A DNA stretch of 64,000 nucleotides from Mycolicibacterium parafortuitum. GTDB lineage: Bacteria; Actinomycetota; Actinomycetes; Mycobacteriales; Mycobacteriaceae. Of this stretch, positions 18,038 to 25,845 are shown one piece after another (within the stretch, counting starts at the first letter, position 1; every line of letters starts with the position of its first letter). Below the pieces are notes generated by a model. That model was not told where the DNA came from. It made no database searches and was given only the letters and a program-made list of their open reading frames with translations. The position numbers and the translations under genes are program-made. The stretch spans positions 5,146,001 to 5,210,000 of the forward strand of contig NZ_AP022598.1 in the NCBI RefSeq assembly GCF_010725485.1. Reading direction: 5' to 3'.

Positions 18038-18403
18038 TCAATCCCCCACTGCGGACTTCGGTTTCGCAGCCTTCGGTTTCGCGCGGGCGATGAGCCAGAA
18101 CGCGCCGCCCGCGACGGCCACGGTGACGAGCACACCGACGATGCCCGCCCATCCTCCGGTGCCGTCGCGGCCGTCCACCGCGTAGTCGGCGAGCGGCGAT
18201 CCGGCCAGCGGATGCTCCTGGGCGTGCTGGGCGATGCAGTCACCCTCGAGCAGTTCACCGTCGGAGGTTTCGACGACCTCGCACCCGCGCAGCGTCGCCG
18301 AATCCAGCCCGTCGGGGCTCGAGCTCGCGAACGAGGACACCACACCCGCGATCAGCAGGGTGGCCGCGGCGAACGCGGCCCAGAACCACCAGCGCCGCGT
18401 CAT
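18038..18403 (-). CDS. PDGLE-domain (CbiN-like) membrane protein
   Basis: Predicted 121-residue protein with two hydrophobic segments, at about residues 5-23 (FWAAFAAATLLIAGVVSSFA) and 88-108 (WAGIVGVLVTVAVAGGAFWL). Between them is SSSPDGLDSATLRG, the PDGLE-type motif found in CbiN-like partners of cobalt and nickel transporters. It lies between cbiM and cbiQ, overlapping cbiM by four bases and reaching within three bases of the cbiQ start. It is inferred to be the small accessory subunit that associates with CbiM. The loop also contains two cysteines (in RGCEVVE and EGDCIAQH). Confidence 0.82.
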   Translation of the reverse strand: MTRRWWFWAAFAAATLLIAGVVSSFASSSPDGLDSATLRGCEVVETSDGELLEGDCIAQHAQEHPLAGSPLADYAVDGRDGTGGWAGIVGVLVTVAVAGGAFWLIARAKPKAAKPKSAVGD

Positions 18404-19107
18404 GCCGGGACCGCCTCTGCGGCATGCTGGGTGCGTAACAGGTACACCAGGTCGGGCCGGGCCCGCACCACCGCGACCACGGTCAGCGCGGTGATCACGC
18501 CCTCGCCGATACCGATCAGCACGTGGGTGCCGAACATGTAGGCCGCGACGGTCCCCAGCGAGGTCGTCGCCGCCCCACCCAGGGCGTACTGCAGCACGAA
18601 TCCCATGGCCGCGCACACCGTTCCGATCAGAGCGGAGAGGAACGCGATGGCGCCGACCACGGGGACGGGCACCGCGGGGCGGCCGCGCCGCAGCAGCCGG
18701 TAGAGCAGAACCGCGGCGCCGTAGCCCGCCGCGACCCCGATCACGGCCATGTTGGTGATGTTGGTGCCCAGCGCGGTGACACCGCCGTCGGCGAACAGCA
18801 GCGCCTGCACGATCAGCACGATCGAGACGCACAGCGCGCCGGTGTACGGGCCGACCAGGATCGCCGCGAGCGCACCGCCGAGCAGGTGGCCGCTCACGCC
18901 GGGCAGGATCGGGAAGTTCACCATCTGGACGGCGAAGATGAACGCCGCGACCAGGCCGGCCAGCGGTACGGTGCGCTCGTCGAGTTCCGCCCGGGCGCGC
19001 CATGCGCACAGGCCCACCGCGACGACGGCGACGGCGACGAACAGCAGCGAGATCGGCGCGTTGATGATGCCGTCGCTCATGTGCATAGCGACGTAGTCGA
19101 CGGTCAT
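18400..19107 (-). CDS. cbiM: cobalt/nickel ECF transporter substrate-binding membrane protein CbiM
   Basis: Predicted 235-residue S-component that binds Co(II) or Ni(II). The N-terminal MHMSDGIINAPI carries the metal-binding His residues near the mature N-terminus typical of CbiM/NikM. Several hydrophobic segments follow, with PGVSGHLLGGALAAILVGP and LGTNITNMAVIG as family blocks. The ATG at 19107 places the MHMSDGI stretch seven residues in and is backed by a promoter with a -10 box six bases upstream; ATG at 19086 is the alternative and would put the metal ligand His at position 2. M. tuberculosis carries the single-protein carrier nicT in this part of the genome instead. Confidence 0.92.
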   Translation of the reverse strand: MTVDYVAMHMSDGIINAPISLLFVAVAVVAVGLCAWRARAELDERTVPLAGLVAAFIFAVQMVNFPILPGVSGHLLGGALAAILVGPYTGALCVSIVLIVQALLFADGGVTALGTNITNMAVIGVAAGYGAAVLLYRLLRRGRPAVPVPVVGAIAFLSALIGTVCAAMGFVLQYALGGAATTSLGTVAAYMFGTHVLIGIGEGVITALTVVAVVRARPDLVYLLRTQHAAEAVPA

Positions 19108-19113
19108 TCCGGG

Positions 19114-19151
19114 AGCCTATTCCTCCATGTGAACACCTGTCTAGCTGAACA
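19114..19151 (-). promoter_or_regulatory. cbiM promoter with overlapping near-palindrome
   Basis: On the minus strand TAGACA (19143-19138) and TAGGCT (19119-19114) are 18 bases apart, and the -10 box ends six bases before the cbiM ATG, predicting a leaderless mRNA. Overlapping the -35 box is TGTCTAGCTGAACA (19138-19151), a 14-bp near-palindrome around AGCT whose only departures are paired transitions. This looks like a repressor operator. An ArsR-family gene lies 1.1 kb upstream. Assignment of the pair is an inference. Confidence 0.5.
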
Positions 19152-19161
19152 GATGGCAGGT

Positions 19162-20127
19162 TTACCTGTCGATGTGCAGCAGGCGCTCGGCGTTGAGGTG
19201 GCTCAGTTTGGCGCGGTCGTCCTCGGAGATCGGGGCGCCGGCCAGGAACGCCGTCGCCGTTGCGATGTCCTCGTAGGGATAGTCGGTCGCGAACAGGACG
19301 TGGTCGGACCCGAGGGCCGACAGCGCACACAGCAGGGGCGCCGCGTCGCAGACGCCGCTGGTGGTGACGTAGAGGTTGCGCCGGAGGTACTCCGACGGGT
19401 GCCCCAGGTCGAGTTCGATGCCGTGATGGCGATGCCAGTCCCAGCGCGAGTCCAGCCGCCACAGTGAGTAGGGCAGGCTTTCGCCCATATGCCCCAGCAG
19501 CAGCTTCGCACCCGGGAAGTCGTCGAAAACCCCGCCGAACACCATGCGCAGGGCGTGGGTGGCGGTGTCGGTGCCCCAACTCCACATCGGCCCGATCAGC
19601 TCGGGATGTCCGGCGATGACGTGCGGGGTGTCGAATCCGATCGCCGGGTGCAGGTACAGCGGGACGTCCAGTCGCTCGGCGGCCTCCCACACCACCCGCA
19701 GCGGCGGCGCATCGAGGTAGACACCCAGGGTGTGCGCATTGACCAGCGCGCCGCACAGTCCTAGTTGCTCGACCGCGCGCTCCAACTCCTTCGCCGCGGC
19801 GTCCGGGTTCTGCAGCGGCAACGCGGCGAAACCGCGGAACCGGCCCGGGTTGGCCGCGACGACGCCGGCGACGAAATCGTTGACCTCACGGGCCCGCTCC
19901 ACCGCCAGCTGCGGATCGGGTTCGGCCTGGATACCCGGCGCGGTCAGCGACAGCACGGCCACGTCCACCCCGGCGGCGTCCATATCGGCCAGCCGCAGCT
20001 CGGCGAGGTCGGCCAGTCTGCGCTCCGCTTCCTTCCAGATCTGGGGCTGGGCGAGTGAGCGGGTCGGGTCGCTGTAGTGCGCCAGGTCGGCGGTGAGGAA
20101 GTGCTCTTCCAGTGCGATGGTGCGCAT
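19162..20127 (-). CDS. amidohydrolase 2 family protein (decarboxylase-like TIM barrel)
   Basis: Predicted 321-residue metal-dependent hydrolase or decarboxylase of the amidohydrolase 2 family. The start MRTIALEEHF has the metal-binding E-H pattern of ACMSD and gamma-resorcylate decarboxylase relatives (LEEH). Later metal and catalytic residues fit LYLHPAIG, LLLGHMGESLPY and the Asp in LFATDYPYED. The substrate is not known. The ATG at 20127 was chosen over an upstream in-frame GTG at 20169 because of the conserved start and a GGGAC ribosome site. It lies between the ArsR gene and cbiM on the same strand, and its stop is 54 bases before cbiM. Confidence 0.86.
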   Translation of the reverse strand: MRTIALEEHFLTADLAHYSDPTRSLAQPQIWKEAERRLADLAELRLADMDAAGVDVAVLSLTAPGIQAEPDPQLAVERAREVNDFVAGVVAANPGRFRGFAALPLQNPDAAAKELERAVEQLGLCGALVNAHTLGVYLDAPPLRVVWEAAERLDVPLYLHPAIGFDTPHVIAGHPELIGPMWSWGTDTATHALRMVFGGVFDDFPGAKLLLGHMGESLPYSLWRLDSRWDWHRHHGIELDLGHPSEYLRRNLYVTTSGVCDAAPLLCALSALGSDHVLFATDYPYEDIATATAFLAGAPISEDDRAKLSHLNAERLLHIDR

Positions 20128-20258
20128 GTTCGTCCCGCTCTCGCCGACTCCTACCCGTGGACTCGACACTACGCGCAGCGGCGCCCGCCGGGGTCGACGA
20201 TCGCGCGCTCGTGTGGAGAACCGTTGCGCTCAAGACGCTTTCGGTTTGTCAACGACGA

Positions 20259-20579
20259 TCAGCCGTGCCGGGCGCCGATCCAGTGCAGCAGATCGTGGAC
20301 GACTTCATCCTCCAGCCGGTAGGTGACCGACCGGCCCGCGCGGGTGCTGTTGACCCAGCCCTGCTGGCGCAGCACTCGAAGCGCCTGCGAGACGGCGTTC
20401 TCCGAGCGGCCGAGCGCCGCGGCCAGGTCGCTGACGCAGATGCCGGGCGCGCGGTGCAGGCACAGCAGGATCTCCAGGCGGTGCGGGTCGGACACCAAGT
20501 CGAACCGCTGCGCCCAACCCGAGGTATCGACTTCCGCCAGCGCCGACGACGCCCGATCTACCAGCTGCTGATCCTCCAC
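20259..20579 (-). CDS. ArsR/SmtB-family transcriptional regulator
   Basis: Predicted 106-residue winged-helix repressor. The sequence LVSDPHRLEILLCLHRAPG begins the DNA-binding domain, the recognition helix lies in LGRSENAVSQALRVLRQQGW, and the wing is RAGRSVTYRLEDEVVHDLL. Such proteins release DNA on binding metals or sense other signals; here Cys40 and Cys48-region residues (LLCLH, GICVSD) are possible ligands. The start is a GTG at 20579, six bases after a TACATT -10 box (20591-20586). It is upstream of the amidohydrolase and the cbi operon on the same strand, so control of Co/Ni uptake is a reasonable but unproven guess. Confidence 0.87.
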   Translation of the reverse strand: MEDQQLVDRASSALAEVDTSGWAQRFDLVSDPHRLEILLCLHRAPGICVSDLAAALGRSENAVSQALRVLRQQGWVNSTRAGRSVTYRLEDEVVHDLLHWIGARHG

Positions 20580-20683
20580 ACGGCAAATGTAGTCCCCACC
20601 GGCCGCGCAGCAGCCGACATGTACTGCGTGGCGGTCACCGTAGGTGCTCCACGTCGGCCCTGCGGTACCCGAGTCGCCGGCCG

Positions 20684-22144
20684 TCAGGCCGCGTGGTCTT
20701 CGGGTGGTGCGGGTCCGCCGGGTTCGCCGGGTTCGCCGGGGGTGTCGGGTTCAGCCGCCGCGCTGTCGTTTTCGGGCTCCTCGGGTGGGCGCAGGAGTCG
20801 TTCGGGGCGGTGGTAGGTGTTCACGCGAGCCTGTCCGGTGTCGAGAAGCTCCGGTGGAATCCACTCGACCTCGCCGCGGGTGTTCATCCGGGTGGTCCAG
20901 GCAGTCGGGTCGTCGGGATTGACGCTGCGGTTGTCGGGTCCGCAGGCCAGGCCGAGTTCGTCGATGTTGGTGAGCCCGCCGCGCGCCCAGTCGGTGACCA
21001 CGTGATGGACTTGGCTGCCGTAGGCGCCGACGGTGCAGCACGGCTTCGTACAGCCGCCGTCGCGGGCGATCAACATGATCCGCTGCTCAGGGGTGGCGAT
21101 GCGTTTGGTGCGGAACAAATCCAGCGCCGCCCCGGTGGCCTTGTCGAACACCGCCAGGTAGTGATTGGCATGCCCGCCCATCCGGATCACGTCTTTAATG
21201 GGCATCTTGGTGCCGCCACCGGTGACCCCGATCCCGGCGCGGGATTCGAGGTCTTGCAGCGTGGTGCGGATGATGATCGACACCGGCAGCCCGTTGAGTG
21301 TGCCCAGTTCGCCGCTCATCAAAGCGATGCGTCCGACGGCGATCAGCGCGTCGTGCTGGCGCTGGGCCAGGCTGCGATCGTCAGAGTCGATCTGGGCTTG
21401 TGACGGGGTGCCCGAGGTGCAGGGTTCCGGATCAGCGGGGTTGCACATGCCGGGGGCGGCGTATTTGGCGAAGATCACCTCCAGCACCGCCCAGGCTTCC
21501 GGTGTCAACGTCGCGGTGAGGTCGACCATCCCATCGGCACGCTGCTGGTGCTTGGTCACCCCGCGCTGGCGGGCGCGTTCGGTGTCATCGGGTTCGGGGC
21601 CGTCCTGATCCAACAGAAACAGGATCAGCTCCGCGGCGTCCTTCAGCTCTTTCGGTCCGGCCCCGACCGCGGTGCGGACCAGGTCGACCTCGAACTGCTC
21701 GCGCGTGGCCGTATCCACCCAGGACGGGAGTTTGGCCACCGATTTGCGGATGACGTCGACGTGTTCAGGGTTGATCAGCCCGCGTTCTTGGGCGATCGCG
21801 GTGGCCGGCAGCAGCGGCGGCAGCGCCGGCCCGGTCACCGACGGGCGCGGCGCCAACAGGCAAGCTTCGGTCAGGCGCCGATTCGCTTCGGTGACCGATA
21901 GCCGCCACCGGATCCGCAGCACGTCTTTCCAGGATCTGGCGCCCATCTCCCGGGCGGTGGTCTCGGTCTGCAACCGCGCCAATAGCCGGTGCCCCAGCCC
22001 GGGCAGTCGGCAGCTCAGGGTTTCGAGCTCGTCGAGGGCTTCGAGGAGTTCGTCGCGGGTCAGCAGCTCCAGATCGCAGGCCGCCACAGTGTCGAACGCG
22101 GCCCGCAGCGCGCTGACCGCGTCCTGCAGGCCCGTCCTCGACAT
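20684..22144 (-). CDS. DUF222/HNH endonuclease-domain protein (13E12 family), SOS box
   Basis: Predicted 486-residue protein of the mycobacterial 13E12 (REP13E12) family: a DUF222 region over the first two thirds and a C-terminal HNH-type domain with GCTKPCCTVGAYGSQVHHVV and GLACGPDNRSV. The Cys pair, the HH and the late Cys/Asn are the expected nuclease-fold residues. The extreme C-terminus is low-complexity (PGEPGEPGGPAPPED), encoded by a 9-base repeat near 20715-20740. The ATG at 22144 is preceded by a LexA-type SOS box and a -10 box six bases upstream, so the gene should be leaderless and DNA-damage-inducible. Its molecular role is unproven. Confidence 0.9.
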   Translation of the reverse strand: MSRTGLQDAVSALRAAFDTVAACDLELLTRDELLEALDELETLSCRLPGLGHRLLARLQTETTAREMGARSWKDVLRIRWRLSVTEANRRLTEACLLAPRPSVTGPALPPLLPATAIAQERGLINPEHVDVIRKSVAKLPSWVDTATREQFEVDLVRTAVGAGPKELKDAAELILFLLDQDGPEPDDTERARQRGVTKHQQRADGMVDLTATLTPEAWAVLEVIFAKYAAPGMCNPADPEPCTSGTPSQAQIDSDDRSLAQRQHDALIAVGRIALMSGELGTLNGLPVSIIIRTTLQDLESRAGIGVTGGGTKMPIKDVIRMGGHANHYLAVFDKATGAALDLFRTKRIATPEQRIMLIARDGGCTKPCCTVGAYGSQVHHVVTDWARGGLTNIDELGLACGPDNRSVNPDDPTAWTTRMNTRGEVEWIPPELLDTGQARVNTYHRPERLLRPPEEPENDSAAAEPDTPGEPGEPGGPAPPEDHAA

Positions 22145-22147
22145 GAC

Positions 22148-22163
22148 TCGAACATACATTCGA
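22148..22163 (-). promoter_or_regulatory. LexA SOS box over the promoter of the 13E12-family gene
   Basis: TCGAACATACATTCGA matches the mycobacterial SOS consensus TCGAAC-N4-GTTCGA at 11 of 12 fixed positions. It lies three bases before the ATG and contains the -10 box TATGTT (22156-22151), so bound LexA would block RNA polymerase directly. 13E12-family genes of M. tuberculosis are known to include LexA-controlled members. Confidence 0.82.
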
Positions 22164-22195
22164 CCCCCGACAAATCCGGCGGGCCGAGAGAACCC

Positions 22196-22912
22196 TCAGT
22201 CCAGGAAGCCATGCAGCAGCGCCGCCGACGCCCAGACATGGGCGGCCATCATCGCTGCGGCGGTGTCGGCGTCGCCGGCCAGGATCGCGGACACGATTGC
22301 CTCGTGCTGCTCGTCGGAGTGGGTGATGTTGCGCCGCAGCAGCGGTATGCAGTCGAGCATCTCGTTGAGGCGCATCCGGTTCTGCGCGACGAGCGGCACC
22401 AGCGACGGCACACCGGCAGCCTCGGCGATCGCGAGATGTAGACGCGAGTCCAGCCGGCGGAAATCGTCGGCGGCCGCGGTGCGCACGTCGATCAACCGCG
22501 CCCGCAACGCTTCTCGATCCGCGTCCGTCAGCGTGCGTCCCGCCGCCATCCGCGCGGCACCGACCTCGAGGATCTCCCGCAGCCGCAGAACGTCGTCGAT
22601 GTCGGCGCGGTCGAACTCGACATGGTCGGGCCGCGGCGGTGGCAACTCGTCGGCCAGAAAGGTGCCGCCGTAGCGGCCACGGCGTGACACCAGATAACCC
22701 GCCTCCGACAACGACTTGATGGCCTCGCGCACCGTGTCACGGCTGACGCCGAGCCGGGTCGCCAGCTCCCGTTCCGGGGGAAGCGACTCCCCTGGTTCCA
22801 GCACCCCGAGCCGTATCGTCTGCAGCAGCCTCTCGACGGTGTCCTCGAACGCGTTGAGCGGCCGCACCGGGCTCAGCAGTGCCTCGGAAGCCGTCGGCTC
22901 CGGTGCGCTCAT
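22196..22912 (-). CDS. FadR/GntR-family regulator with FCD domain
   Basis: Predicted 238-residue regulator. The GntR winged helix includes GESLPPERELATRLGVSRDT and VREAIKSLSEAGYLVSRRGRYGG. The C-terminal all-helical FCD domain has the usual metal-ligand pattern (LDSRLHLAIAEAAG, SDEQHEAIVSAI, MMAAHV). It should respond to a small carboxylate and repress catabolic genes. It is the last gene of the glnA4 operon, six bases after the SDR gene, so it is probably the local regulator. No regulator of this kind sits here in recalled M. tuberculosis order. Confidence 0.9.
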   Translation of the reverse strand: MSAPEPTASEALLSPVRPLNAFEDTVERLLQTIRLGVLEPGESLPPERELATRLGVSRDTVREAIKSLSEAGYLVSRRGRYGGTFLADELPPPRPDHVEFDRADIDDVLRLREILEVGAARMAAGRTLTDADREALRARLIDVRTAAADDFRRLDSRLHLAIAEAAGVPSLVPLVAQNRMRLNEMLDCIPLLRRNITHSDEQHEAIVSAILAGDADTAAAMMAAHVWASAALLHGFLD

Positions 22913-22918
22913 CGCCGA

Positions 22919-23692
22919 CTACAGCGGCGTGACGTAGTGGCCGGTGATACCGCCGTCGACCAGGAACGTCGACCCCGTGATGAACGACGCGTCGTCACTG
23001 GCCAGGAACGCCACCGCAGCGGCCAGTTCGTCGGGCTCGGCGAACCGTCCCATCGGCACGTGCACCAGCCGGCGTGCGGCGCGCTCCGGATCCTTGGCGA
23101 ACAACTCCTGCAGCAGCGGGGTGTTGACCGGTCCCGGGCACAGCGCATTGACCCGAATCCCCTGGCGCGCGTACTGGATACCGAGTTCGCGCGACATCGC
23201 CAGCACACCGCCCTTGGACGCGGTGTAGGAGATCTGCGAGGTCGCCGAGCCGTTGACGGCGACGAACGACGCGGTGTTGACGATCGACCCCTTCTGCGCG
23301 GGCACCATGTGCCGCAGCGCCGCCTTACAGCAGAAGAACACCGACTTGAGGTTGATGTCCTGCACCCGGTCCCACGCGTCGATCCCGGTGGTTTCGATCA
23401 GGTCGTCCTCAGGCGGGCTGATGCCGGCGTTGTTGAACGCGATGTCCACCCCGCCGTGCACCTCGAACGCGGTGTCGAACAGGTTGTCCACCGCGACCTG
23501 GTCGGACACGTCGACCTGCACGAAGGTCACGTTCAGGTCGTTGGCGACCGACTTGCCGGTCTTCTCATCGAGATCCCCGATGACGACGATGGCGCCTTCG
23601 GAGCGCATCCGCTTCGCGGTCGCGAGCCCGATACCGCTGGCGCCGCCGGTGATGACGGCGACCTTGCCCGCCAGGCGCTGGGTCAGATCCAT
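22919..23692 (-). CDS. SDR-family oxidoreductase of the glnA4 operon
   Basis: Predicted 257-residue NAD(P)-dependent dehydrogenase. It shows TGGASGIGLATAKRM, the NNAG motif (FNNAGISPPED), the catalytic Ser region NTASFVAVNGS and YTASKGGV. The C-terminal GSTFLVDGGITGHYV is typical. It is next to aldC (stop and start adjacent), glnA4 and the gamma-glutamyl hydrolase. It would suit oxidation of an alcohol to the aldehyde used by AldC, for example on a gamma-glutamylated amino alcohol. By place and family it corresponds to M. tuberculosis Rv2857c. Confidence 0.9.
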   Translation of the reverse strand: MDLTQRLAGKVAVITGGASGIGLATAKRMRSEGAIVVIGDLDEKTGKSVANDLNVTFVQVDVSDQVAVDNLFDTAFEVHGGVDIAFNNAGISPPEDDLIETTGIDAWDRVQDINLKSVFFCCKAALRHMVPAQKGSIVNTASFVAVNGSATSQISYTASKGGVLAMSRELGIQYARQGIRVNALCPGPVNTPLLQELFAKDPERAARRLVHVPMGRFAEPDELAAAVAFLASDDASFITGSTFLVDGGITGHYVTPL

Positions 23693-25060
23693 TTAGTGAG
23701 CCTCCTCTACGGCGATGAAAACGTTCTTGGTCTCGGTGAACGACAGCGGGGCGTCCGGTCCGAGTTCGCGACCCAACCCCGACTGCTTGAAGCCGCCGAA
23801 CGGAGTGCTGTAGCGCACCGACGAATGCGAATTGACCGACAGGTTCCCGCCTTCGACCGCCCGCGACACCCGTAGCGCACGGGACAGGTTGTCGGTCCAG
23901 ATCGATCCCGAGAGCCCGTACACGGTGTCGTTGGCGAGCCCGATCGCGTCGGCCTCGTCGTCGAAAGACTGCACGGTGACGACGGGACCGAAGATCTCCT
24001 CGACGACGGTGCGGTCGCCGCGCTCGGGTGTCAGCACCGTCGGCGGGAACCAGAACCCCGGACCGCTCGGCGCGGATCCCCGAAATGCGACGGGCGCGTC
24101 GTCGGGCACGTAGGACGCCACCTTCTCCCAGTGCGCCCTGGCCACCAGCGGACCCATCTCGGTGCTCTCGGCCTTCGGATCACCGACCACCACACCCTTG
24201 ACGGCCGGTTCGAGAAGCTCCATGAAACGGTCGAACACACTGCGCTGCACCAAAATCCGACTGCGCGCGCAGCAGTCCTGACCCGAGTTGTCGAACACCC
24301 CGTACGGTGCGGTCGCCGCGGCCCGTTCCAGGTCGCAGTCGTCGAAGATGATGTTGGCACTCTTGCCGCCCAGCTCGAGGGTGACACGCTTGACCTGGTT
24401 CGCGGCCTGCGCCATCACCCGGGTGCCGGTCGCGGTGGATCCGGTGAACACGATCTTGCGGACGTCGGGGTGGCTGACGAACCGCTCGCCGACCACCGAG
24501 CCCCGCCCGGGCAGCACCTGGAGCAGGTCGGCGGGCAAACCCGCTTCGAGCGCGAGCTCGCCGAGCCGCAGCGTGGTCAGCGGGGTCCACTCGGCGGGTT
24601 TGACGAGGACCGCATTGCCCGCGGCCAGCGCGGGTGCGAAGCCCCACGCCGCGATCGTCATCGGGAAGTTCCACGGCGTGATCACCCCGACGACGCCGAG
24701 CGGCTCGTTGAACGTGACATCGATGCCGCCGGCCACCGGGATCTGCTTGCCGGACAACCGTTCCGGGGACGCGGCGTAGTACTGCAGCACGTCGCGGACG
24801 TGGCCGGCCTCCCACCGGGCGTTACCGATCGGGTGCCCGGAGTTCGCGACCTCCAGCTGTGCGAGTTCCTCGACGTGCGCGTCGACGACCGCGGCGAACG
24901 CACGCAGCGCGGCGGCCCTTTCGGCGGGCGCCTGCCGCGCCCACAGGCGTTGGGCGGCTTTGGCTCTGGCGACCGCGTCGTCGACGCCGGCCTCGTCGGT
25001 GTGCGCGACCGTGCGCAGCAGCTCCTCGGTCGCGGGATTGATCACATCGCAGGCGGTCAT
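23693..25060 (-). CDS. aldC: aldehyde dehydrogenase AldC
   Basis: Predicted 455-residue NAD(P)-dependent aldehyde dehydrogenase. The motifs are GVITPWNFPMTIAAWGFAPA, FTGSTATGTRVM, the catalytic Glu in LELGGKSANI, and the catalytic Cys in NSGQDCCARSRILV. The C-terminal block GGFKQSGLGRELG is also typical. It converts an aldehyde to the acid. In this operon the likely substrate is an aldehyde derived from a gamma-glutamyl compound, similar to PuuC in putrescine degradation. It overlaps the upstream hydrolase gene by four bases and abuts the SDR gene. Ortholog of M. tuberculosis Rv2858c by position. Confidence 0.92.
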   Translation of the reverse strand: MTACDVINPATEELLRTVAHTDEAGVDDAVARAKAAQRLWARQAPAERAAALRAFAAVVDAHVEELAQLEVANSGHPIGNARWEAGHVRDVLQYYAASPERLSGKQIPVAGGIDVTFNEPLGVVGVITPWNFPMTIAAWGFAPALAAGNAVLVKPAEWTPLTTLRLGELALEAGLPADLLQVLPGRGSVVGERFVSHPDVRKIVFTGSTATGTRVMAQAANQVKRVTLELGGKSANIIFDDCDLERAAATAPYGVFDNSGQDCCARSRILVQRSVFDRFMELLEPAVKGVVVGDPKAESTEMGPLVARAHWEKVASYVPDDAPVAFRGSAPSGPGFWFPPTVLTPERGDRTVVEEIFGPVVTVQSFDDEADAIGLANDTVYGLSGSIWTDNLSRALRVSRAVEGGNLSVNSHSSVRYSTPFGGFKQSGLGRELGPDAPLSFTETKNVFIAVEEAH

Positions 25061-25845
25061 ACCTTCACTTTCTGTGCCGCTTTACTTGTCGCGAACTGAG
25101 CCGCGGCGCCGACCAGCCCCGCGAACAGCCGCAGATCGTCGAGCCGTTCCTCGGGATGCCACTGCACCGCGACCGCCCAGCGGTCCGGGTAGCGCGCCGG
25201 GTCGACCTCGACGGCCTCGATCACCCCGTCGGTGTCGGAGGCGCTGACGATCAGCCCGTCGCCGAGCCGGTCGATGGCCTGGTGGTGGTAGCACTGCGCC
25301 GACGTGTCAGACCCGACGAGCGAGGCCACCCTGGTGTTGGGGGTGGTCCTGATCGACGACGTGGTGAACACCGCATTGCCCTGTTGATGCCGGGTGTGCC
25401 CGACGACGTCGGGTAGGTGCTGATGCAGGGTACCGCCCAGTGCCACGTTGAGAACCTGTGCGCCGCGGCAGATCCCGAGCACAGGCGTGCCGCGGCGCAG
25501 CGCCGCACGAAGCAATGCGAACTCGAACGCGTCGCGCATGCGGGTGTCGGCATCGGGCACGTCGGTGGCCGGGTGCGGGTCGGCGCCGTAGGTCGCCGGG
25601 TCGACGTCGCGTCCGCCGGTGATGATCAGGCCGTCAAGGCGGTCGAGTATTTGCCCGGCGATCGCGTCGTCGACCGGCTGCGGCGGCAACAGCGTCGCGA
25701 TCCCACCGGCCATGCCGACACCCTGGAAGTAGATGGCGGGCAGAAAGCTCGCCTTCACATCCCACACTCCGGTCTGCGCCCGCTGCAGGTACGTGGTCAG
25801 CCCGACCACGGGCCGCACCGCGTCGCTAGAGGCGTTCAAAGCCAC
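25057..25845 (-). CDS. gamma-glutamyl amide hydrolase, class I amidotransferase-like (PuuD family)
   Basis: Predicted 262-residue cytoplasmic hydrolase of the peptidase C26 / gamma-glutamyl-GABA hydrolase family. It shows LIITGGRDVDPATYG, the nucleophile elbow GICRGAQVLNVALGG with the catalytic Cys, and the late QWHPEE His/Glu pair. It should cleave gamma-glutamyl amides back to glutamate. The GTG at 25845 (VALNASSDAVRPVVGL) with GAGAGG upstream overlaps the glnA4 3' end by 20 bases. By place it corresponds to M. tuberculosis Rv2859c. Next to a glutamine-synthetase-like ligase it suggests a ligate, oxidise, hydrolyse cycle. Confidence 0.9.
   Translation of the reverse strand: MALNASSDAVRPVVGLTTYLQRAQTGVWDVKASFLPAIYFQGVGMAGGIATLLPPQPVDDAIAGQILDRLDGLIITGGRDVDPATYGADPHPATDVPDADTRMRDAFEFALLRAALRRGTPVLGICRGAQVLNVALGGTLHQHLPDVVGHTRHQQGNAVFTTSSIRTTPNTRVASLVGSDTSAQCYHHQAIDRLGDGLIVSASDTDGVIEAVEVDPARYPDRWAVAVQWHPEERLDDLRLFAGLVGAAAQFATSKAAQKVKV

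Noticed and set aside
19108..19161. Cobalamin riboswitch ahead of cbiM
   Set aside because: Only 54 bases separate cbiM from the upstream stop codon, far too few for the roughly 200-nucleotide riboswitch, and no B12-box was seen; the promoter appears leaderless.
20715..20740. CRISPR-like short repeats
   Set aside because: The ttcgccggg repeats are contiguous, nine bases long and in frame in a low-complexity protein tail; there are no spacers.
22196..22912. Mobile-element origin of the 13.5-22.9 kb insertion
   Set aside because: No integrase, transposase, flanking direct repeats or tRNA was found and composition matches the neighbours, so transfer is not claimed.
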